Shown here one piece after another: positions 57,692 to 64,000 of a stretch of DNA of 64,000 bases. The position numbers and the translations under genes are program-made. The stretch is from NCBI GenBank assembly GCA_028456385.1, contig JALNQF010000084.1, forward strand, positions 62,001-126,000, written 5' to 3'. The DNA is from Ophiosphaerella korrae. Taxonomy: Eukaryota; Ascomycota; Dothideomycetes; Pleosporales; Phaeosphaeriaceae. How positions within the stretch are numbered: the first letter of the stretch is position 1; each line of letters begins with the position of its first letter. Below the pieces are notes generated by a model. That model was not told the DNA's origin, made no database searches, and worked only from the letters and a program-made list of their open reading frames with translations.

Positions 57692-60463
57692 TATATCGGC
57701 GACAGGCCGAAGTTCTAGGGTTGCTGGTGTTGAGTTTGTGGGGGTGGTATCGATGTGGGTGGTTGGCGGGGTCGCACAAGAGCGTTGGTTGGGGGAACTG
57801 CTGCTCTGCAGTTTGATGGAAGTCTAGGGGCAGAGGGTTAGTTTTTGGCAGTGCCCAAGCAAGGTTCTGGTGGTGGTGAAAATGACAATGGATTTCAGCT
57901 CGAGAATCAAGAATCAAGAATCTTTTTGGACAAATGCACTAGCTCTGGCTCAAAAACAAAGAATGCATGTGGGGACCATTGCGGCAGCGCTTTGGGATCG
58001 CAAACGTCTATTACTCCCAAAACAAGCGTAGCGATGGACCAGCTTCGTCACTCGCTCACACTGCCCCGGAGATGGACGACTGAGGCTATGACGCTGTCCT
58101 CGGGCGCTGATAAGGGCGCTGGCAAATAGGGCGGCGCGGGGGTAGAACAAAAAACAAGCAGGGCGGCCGCCAATACGTCACGCAGCAGGTGGTGAGGACA
58201 GACGGGCTGCTGGGCAGAGCGGTGCGGCAGATGCGGAAGTGGATGCAGTGGGAGTGAGTGTAGAGGGTAGTGCAGGGCTGACTTACCAGCTATGGCACGA
58301 CCTGCGGTGGAGCGGCAAGCAGCTTTTGGTTGAGAGGACGGAGAGGGAGAAAGCAGAGAGCGAGCGAGAGAGGAAAAAGTCGTGGGAGGGTCGGCGGTGC
58401 TTATGAAGGGGACTGAGCGGAGGGCTCGAGTGGGGAATTTTCTCCTAGGCCGCTAGCACATTCACTTTGGACAGGCTTCCAGACCAGCAATTGGTCCCTG
58501 GAGGCGCTCCCGCCGTGGTCGTGCTCTGCTGGAAGCGGGAATTGCGCAGGCTTGGGCTTGGGCTTGGGCTTGGTCTTGGGACTTTATTCGCGTATACTAC
58601 GCAGCGGAGAGAGGCGATCAAGTGCTGTGCGTCCCAAAGCGGCAGCGAGGCACCCCTCCAACATGACACGCAGCACCGCCAATTGACAAGTGATGCCCAG
58701 GTATTACTACGTGTTTGTGAAGCTATGTTCCCGCTGGCGTCACTGTCCTCGAGATGCTCGTGTGCTGGCCATGCTGCACCTCACTCACACAATACGAAAT
58801 GGGCCATGGCCTCGTCAAGGTATGGGCGTGGTGCTGCTACCCCACGGTTTTTTGCCAGCCATGACAACAGTCGGGCTGTGATAGGCCGAGGCGCAGGCGG
58901 TCACTGCATGGTCCCAGTGCTGGCATCCAATCCCGGCGCCCGAAGTCGCAATGACAGTCAAGGTGCAGCCTGCATCCTCCCGCTGCTCCCAAGCTCCACC
59001 GGCCAGATTGCCCGCTGCAGCCCACGCCTCGTCGCCTGCCGCCATTGGCCCGGCCGCCTCGCCTGCGTGCGTGCCTCGTCGCTGTGGTAATTTCATGTTG
59101 TCCCTTATCTCATAGGACGGGAACCATCAAAACCCCGCCGTTGCTCAGCGGAATCACACCCACCGCCTGCTTGCGTGCACGCACTCGTCGACATCACCAC
59201 CGGTCATATAGCCGTGCCAAGTGCCTAACCATGTCCTTGGGGCAGCTCTTCGAACCAAGATTGTTCCTGCGGCTCACATTTGACTTTCCACTCCATGTTG
59301 GCCCAGCCATCGCATTCCGCCACGGCATGTCGGAACAAGTCGGAAGCGTTGCTCCAAGTTTCCACCTCTTTCCGACCAACGTGCCAGCACCCTTAGCCAG
59401 GCCGATGTCGCCGCCTGCCTGCGAATGAAGACGGTGTCGCGGATACTCGAGGTACAATTCTTGAGCTAGGCTACCGGTAGTCGTTCCGTTCCAGCATCAG
59501 CGCCCCGGAAATGTCAAAGACTGGTTGGAGCTTGGGCAATGCCGGCCAGAGTGGGAGGCACCACTTAATTCTTCCGCAAACAGCCTGTTGCCAGCCTTGA
59601 CATCAAACCATCTCCTCATGGAAATCCCACCTGCGCCATGGGGGTGTGCTGTCGCCAGGCCAGTGTAAGCTGTTGTCCTCGTGATGTCTGCATCGCCTGC
59701 CTATTACCTACACAGTATTTGCTAACATGACGTTGGGACCGTGCCGTGCGCTAGAGATTGACAAGGCCCAGCCTGAGATCTCCGTACCAATCAGGCAGAC
59801 GCCATTAGATCATGACTGAGCGAATCATATTTCTTCTCTGTGTCATGATCCTACTTGCATTTGCAATTTGCAGCCTCGAGCTCTAAACTAGACCCAGGCT
59901 TCCAAGTGCATCGATGCTCTTGTTGGTAGGCTCCCGGAGCTAGCCTATTCTAGTTAGTCTTCTGCAGCACCGGCACCTGCTCATGGCTAGACATGTCCTC
60001 GCCAAACTGTAAAATGAAGTCGTGAACGAATTCTTGTCCTTATCACCGATTCGAATGAAAATGAGCATAGCCCAGCCGGGTAAGAGGCTGGGTGGTTATG
60101 AATGATTGCATCGGTTCTGTCTTGCAATACGAGACACTGAAGTCAAGATTCTTATGTTTTTATTTCGTATGTACGCCGAGTGCTATGCTTGTGCCAGTAA
60201 CCTTGCTGCAAAGGTGACAATGCTTCGCCTCGCCGCAATTCGTTCAGCAAACGCGCCTGGCTCCTGTGTTTGCACGAGGCCGTCCCACTACCCAATCCTC
60301 AAAGCCTTTTGTTTACCTATCCTAACCCGGGAATGTTGAAAGTTCATGATCGTGACGATGGAACCTTGAAGAAATCAGCTGTCTGCCTCCAGTGGGGAGA
60401 AGTCCCAGGCAATACTGGGGCATGCACGTACCAGAAGACGAGGAGTATGCCGGAGACAACTCT
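57692..60463. other. Long intergenic region upstream of GLT1
   Basis: About 2.8 kb, the longest gap in the conserved part. It should hold the GLT1 leader and promoter, and a hexanucleotide repeat at 58551-58580. Several ORFs of 60-207 codons overlap on both strands in the GC-rich part, without domains or splice signals; none was called. Confidence 0.5.
58551..58580. repeat. (CTTGGG)5 hexanucleotide repeat, one unit imperfect
   Basis: Five adjacent 6-bp units; the fourth is CTTGGT. Intergenic, about 0.86 kb upstream of the GLT1 start codon. Confidence 0.9.
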
Positions 60464-60904
60464 CTAGTCCTTCATCTGGTCATCGGGGTCGACAAAATCC
60501 TCATCATCGTCCTCCTCATCCTCTTCGCCGAGCTCCTGGTTGGCCTTGGCGAAGTCGATGTTCTTGCCGCGCGTGCGAGAGCCAATGACGTTGGCCGTGT
60601 CAATCTCCTCCATGTTATCTTCATCTGGCTCTTCGACTGTTGTATGTTAGATAGATACCCCAAGTGCGCTACACAGAAACATAATACCTTCACCGGCCTG
60701 TTGCGATCCAGTTAGCTATTTGCGCCTCATGAAATCAGTCGTGCGCAATATACATACATGGTCCTCGGCACCGGAATCGTCGCTAGAGTCGTCGTCCATG
60801 GACTCCTCCATGGTCTCGCCTTCGACTTGCTTGCCCTTGCCCTTGCCCTCGGTGGCGGGGTTCTGGACACCCTCCATGTGCTGATCTTCCTGCGGGGCAG
60901 ACAT
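60464..60904 (-). CDS. CHZ1: Histone H2A.Z-H2B chaperone Chz1
   Basis: Small acidic, largely disordered nuclear chaperone that delivers H2A.Z-H2B to SWR1. Exons 60758..60904, 60688..60697 (10 nt) and 60464..60636, introns 60 and 51 bp, 109 aa. Exon 1 starts MSAPQEDQHMEG and ends in an acidic run (EESMDDDSSDDSGAEDH). The micro-exon adds AGE, and exon 3 carries the CHZ motif: DNMEEIDTANVIGSRTRGKNIDF, followed by an acidic tail (GEEDEEDDDEDFVDPDD). The CHZ motif is diagnostic, and the short length is normal for the family. Confidence 0.92.
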
Positions 60905-61381
60905 TTTGATCGCTATTGTTGTTTGTGGTTTGTTTGTAAGAGGCAGATTGGACGAACGGGTGATTTGGTACGCGATTGACGAACTAGCAGTCCGTTTGTT
61001 GTTGTCGTCGTGAAGTGGAAGAGGGAACGGTGAGCACCTGCCATTTCTTCGGTATCTGTAGCTAGCCGTATTGGGAATAGTATATGCCATCACCCTGCCA
61101 ACCCCTCTCTAAATGTTGCGGCTCAACACAGAACACAATCAATTGGCTCTCATCGGCCAGGACAATATACGTACCAATCTACCTCAGCACCAGCAGTCTG
61201 TGGCATTACTTGATCCTTCTTTTAGATACCGCTATGCACAAGAAAACGCATGTCGAATGTTTTACATTTACTTTCTTTTGAACTCATCACCCTAACACAA
61301 GACACAAAGAGCCCATTACCCGTACATCTATGCTTGAGTTATTTCGTTTTCATCCCCTGTCGTCAGTATACTGAGGACCAA
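60905..61381. other. Intergenic, CHZ1 promoter and ADE17 3' flank
   Basis: 477 bp between two minus-strand genes; no gene recognised. Confidence 0.5.
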
Positions 61382-63324
61382 TCAATGGTGGAACAATCTC
61401 GTGTGCTGATCTACGAATGTGACGCCCAGCTTCTCAGCCGTCTCAAACACCGCACCATCATTCTGGCTTCCTGTCGGTGCAGCAATATATTTGGCACCGC
61501 TCCTGTGCGCCCTGAAAACGTTATCAATGAAGGGGAAGAACGCATCTGAGCTGACAGCTACGCCCTCCAACTTGGATAGCCACTCTTTGCGCTCTTCATC
61601 GGAGAACGGCTGGGGTACCTGGCCTTCGTCAAAGTAGGACTCAAAGTCTTCACGCTCGATGCCCGACTCCGGGACAAGACCAGAGCAAAGAAGATCAATC
61701 ACGTTCGACTTGGATGGACGCTTTGTGCCTTTCTTGAAGTTCAGGCCAAGAGTACGCGAGTGGAAGCGCATCCACCAGTTATCCGTTTTATCGCCAGCTA
61801 AGCGAGTACAGTGAATGCGGGCTAAAATGAAGTCAGATAACGTATCTCTTTAGTGAATTCTCGTAACTTACACTGTTGGCCGGCACCAAGACCGATAATC
61901 TGGCCGTTAAGTGCGTAACAGACACTATTTGATTGAGTGTACTTGAGCGCAATAGTGGCGACTGCCAAGTCACGCTGAGCTGACTCGGGAAGAGAACTAG
62001 AGTCCTTCGGTATGACAACGTGGTTGAACGTGCTGGAGGGCACAATCTTGGCGTCATTGCGGTGCTGCTTGAGAGTGATACCGAATACTGTCCTTGTCTC
62101 TTCCGTCGCCGGCACGTACTCAGGATCCATCTGGAGCACAAGGTATTTACCGCCTTTCTTCTTCTTTAGAAGATCAAGCGCTTCAGCTGAGTAGCTTGGG
62201 GCGATAACACCATCTGATACTTCGCGGCTGATGATCTTTGCGGTGGGTAGCTGAGAATTGTCAGTCTATTGTCTTTTTGTCAATCAAATACACTCACATC
62301 AACTTCGTGTGATAGAGCAATGAGATCCCCAAAACTGGACATCCTGTCTGCGCCACGTGCCCTGGCATATGCCTGCGCCAATCCCGAATTTTCAATGCCC
62401 TCGATATCATCGACCATATAGACTTTACGCTCGACCTCACTAAGCGGCACTCCAATCGCGGCGCCAGCAGGTGAAACGTGCTTGAAGCTGGCTGCAGCTG
62501 GATAATTCAGTGCCTGACTCAGCTCTTGAACCAGTGGCCATGCATTGAGGGCATCCAACAGGTTAATGTATCCAGGGGCGCCCCCAAGTACCTTAAAAGG
62601 TAGTGGCTTATCAGGCATCGAAACGGTCGCAGGTTTCTGATGTGGATTTGCGCCGTATCGAAGGGGGAGGAACTGGTCGCCTTCACCAGCATACTTTTTT
62701 CTGAAAAAATCTGAGATAGCGCTGTCGTATGTTGCTGTCTGTTCGAATGCTTTCAAGGCATAGCGCTGCCGACTGCCCTCCGATACTTCGCCATCTTTCT
62801 TCAGCTCAGTGAGGAGGTCATGATAATCATTTGGGTCACTAATGATGGTGACACGGGCGTGATTCTTTGCAGCAGCCCTGAGTAGGGTGACGCCTCCGAT
62901 ATCGATCTCCTCCACAGCCTCTGGGATTGTAACGTTGATTCGCGCAACGGTTTCGGAGAACGGGTATAGGTTGCAGACGACAAAGTCAATCTTGTCGATG
63001 CTATTTGCGGAGAGATCCGAGTCATCAGAGTCCAGATTGCGCGCAAGGATGCCTCCGTGTACGGCAGGATGAAGAGTTTTGACACGGCCTCCAAGCATCT
63101 CGGGCGCCTTGGTAATAGCAGAAACATCTTCGACGGGAAAGTTGGCCTGACGGATCATTTTTGCTGTGCCTCCAGAGGCCAGAAGTCGTACGCCACATTC
63201 ATGCAATCCTTTGGCCAGGTCAAGTAGACCTGTCTTGTCATAGACGGACAGAATAGCTGTTATTGTTAGTTGGTCTGATAATGATCTGTTTAGTGTATAT
63301 TCTACCTGTCTTTTGGCCTGTCAT
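61382..63324 (-). CDS. ADE17: Bifunctional AICAR transformylase / IMP cyclohydrolase
   Basis: Catalyses the last two steps of de novo purine synthesis to IMP. Exons 63306..63324 (19 nt), 62298..63256, 61872..62250 and 61382..61821, introns 49, 47 and 50 bp, 598 aa (yeast Ade17 592). The N-terminal cyclohydrolase half shows [41 protein letters not shown] and NLYPF. The transformylase half shows [74 protein letters not shown] and the end HTRLFHH. The 19-nt first exon codes MTGQKT plus one base. A TGACTC box lies in the upstream region. Confidence 0.97.
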
Positions 63325-63944
63325 GATGCTTGTCGTTTTACAGAGATCTCGCAAAGCTAGTCAAATAAGAAAAGAAAAAGCGAACGGGAAATCTGCGCGT
63401 TCCATTGACAAGGTACTTTTTCGAAAACGCTGCGCAAGCCCCGCGCGCCGCGTCATTACTAGTACCCCACCAAGTCGCCTTTCCAAAATCGGGACTGGTC
63501 AAAGCTCCAGGTTCACGACACAACTTGACTTCAGTACCAGCCTCCTGTTTCTCACGATGACCTGAGGTATAGGCATGCCGAGTATACGTAGAGATGTCAG
63601 TCATTGGAGTCAATTGAAGAATTTGACTGCTCTGAATACACGCACTGCAACGAACTCAAAAATGGACCAATCATCGCTGATTTGGTCTATGAAAAACCTC
63701 GGCTGTCCACAGCTTTGTTATCATTCGTCACCAATGTTCCCTCACTACAACATGATAAACATAAATTGTTTCGTATGATTGGCTTGTTCCAAGGACGTAC
63801 TCAGGCTACTGAATCTCTAGGCCCATACAGCGACGTACAACCACGTAATCAAGTTTATCCCAAGCTAAGCTACTGTAGGCCTCCCGTATGGCTTCGGTGT
63901 ATTAGGCTAAGCCAGCGCAGTTTATACCACAACTTTAAAATATC
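63325..63944. promoter_or_regulatory. Divergent promoter, ADE17 (-) / next gene (+), with TGACTC
   Basis: 620 bp between divergent start codons. GAGTCA on the + strand at 63607-63612 is TGACTC as seen from ADE17. This is the core of Bas1/Gcn4 sites that drive purine genes in yeast. No coding region is supported. Confidence 0.45.
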
Positions 63945-64000
63945 ATGGCGGCACAAATCAGCACCGAAGACATTATAGCTCATCTCAAGACCGTCTTACT
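63945..64000 (+). CDS. Start of an unidentified gene, cut by the window edge
   Basis: An ATG at 63945 opens a frame of 18 codons to the end of the window (MAAQISTEDIIAHLKTV...). It lies in a plausible place, divergent from ADE17, with a TATC-ATGG context. The N-terminal stretch looks like a soluble acidic helix, but it is too short to identify. It could also be a chance ORF. Confidence 0.45.
   Translation, partial: MAAQISTEDIIAHLKTVL

Noticed and set aside
58467..59090. 207-codon ORF upstream of GLT1
   Set aside because: It lies in GC-rich DNA with equally long ORFs on other frames and includes the CTTGGG repeat; no domain.
63604..63978. 124-codon ORF upstream of the last gene
   Set aside because: It begins without ATG, overlaps the divergent promoter and has no protein-like features.

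Overview
The window is nuclear DNA of a filamentous ascomycete, most likely a dothideomycete close to Pleosporales. The evidence is that genes carry several short GT-AG introns (mostly 45-60 bp with CTAAC/CTGAC-like branch sites), genes are tightly packed on both strands, and the proteins are fungal: actin, Glt1, Aim32, Yme2, Fes1, LtrA-domain and CorA-like membrane proteins. The lineage is an inference from gene content, not from an alignment. I saw no tRNA, rRNA, CRISPR array, intact transposon or viral gene.

Layout. 0-25 kb is a conserved housekeeping block: the C-terminal part of mitochondrial leucyl-tRNA synthetase, AIM32, an MFS transporter, actin (-), FES1, the proteasome chaperone PBA3 (-), the DEAH helicase ECM16/DHR1, a sugar transporter (-), the release-factor methyltransferase MTQ1, an LtrA-domain membrane protein, the RBR ubiquitin ligase ITT1 (-) and dolichyl-diphosphatase CAX4. 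25-42 kb is different. Genes are sparse, the DNA is AT-rich to the eye between about 25.2 and 31 kb, and it holds a probably broken membrane-protein gene, two unrecognised ORFs, a large HET-like/membrane gene with 15 predicted exons, a CorA-like transporter gene and an SDR-fold protein that has lost its catalytic residues. 42.5-64 kb returns to conserved genes: ELP5, the U4/U6.U5 27 kDa protein, BET1 (-), ADK1 (-), YME2 (-), GLT1 (-), CHZ1 (-), ADE17 (-) and the first codons of a further + strand gene.

Genes in common processes: mitochondrial gene expression and maintenance (LeuRS, AIM32, MTQ1, YME2), proteostasis (FES1, PBA3, ITT1), RNA processing (ECM16, SNRNP27, ELP5), secretion and glycosylation (BET1, CAX4), and nitrogen/purine metabolism (GLT1, ADE17, ADK1). 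Exon models were built by hand from splice signals and reading phase. Almost all close in frame and give the family's usual length (actin 375 aa, Glt1 2136 aa, Ade17 598 aa, Adk1 277 aa).

Points of most interest: an out-of-phase first intron in the MFS transporter; a GC-AG intron inside the iron-sulfur motif of GLT1; an SDR pseudoenzyme (YxxxQ instead of YxxxK); a start codon that forms an exon of its own in the HET-like gene; a 10-nt exon in CHZ1; and a heat-shock-element match upstream of FES1.
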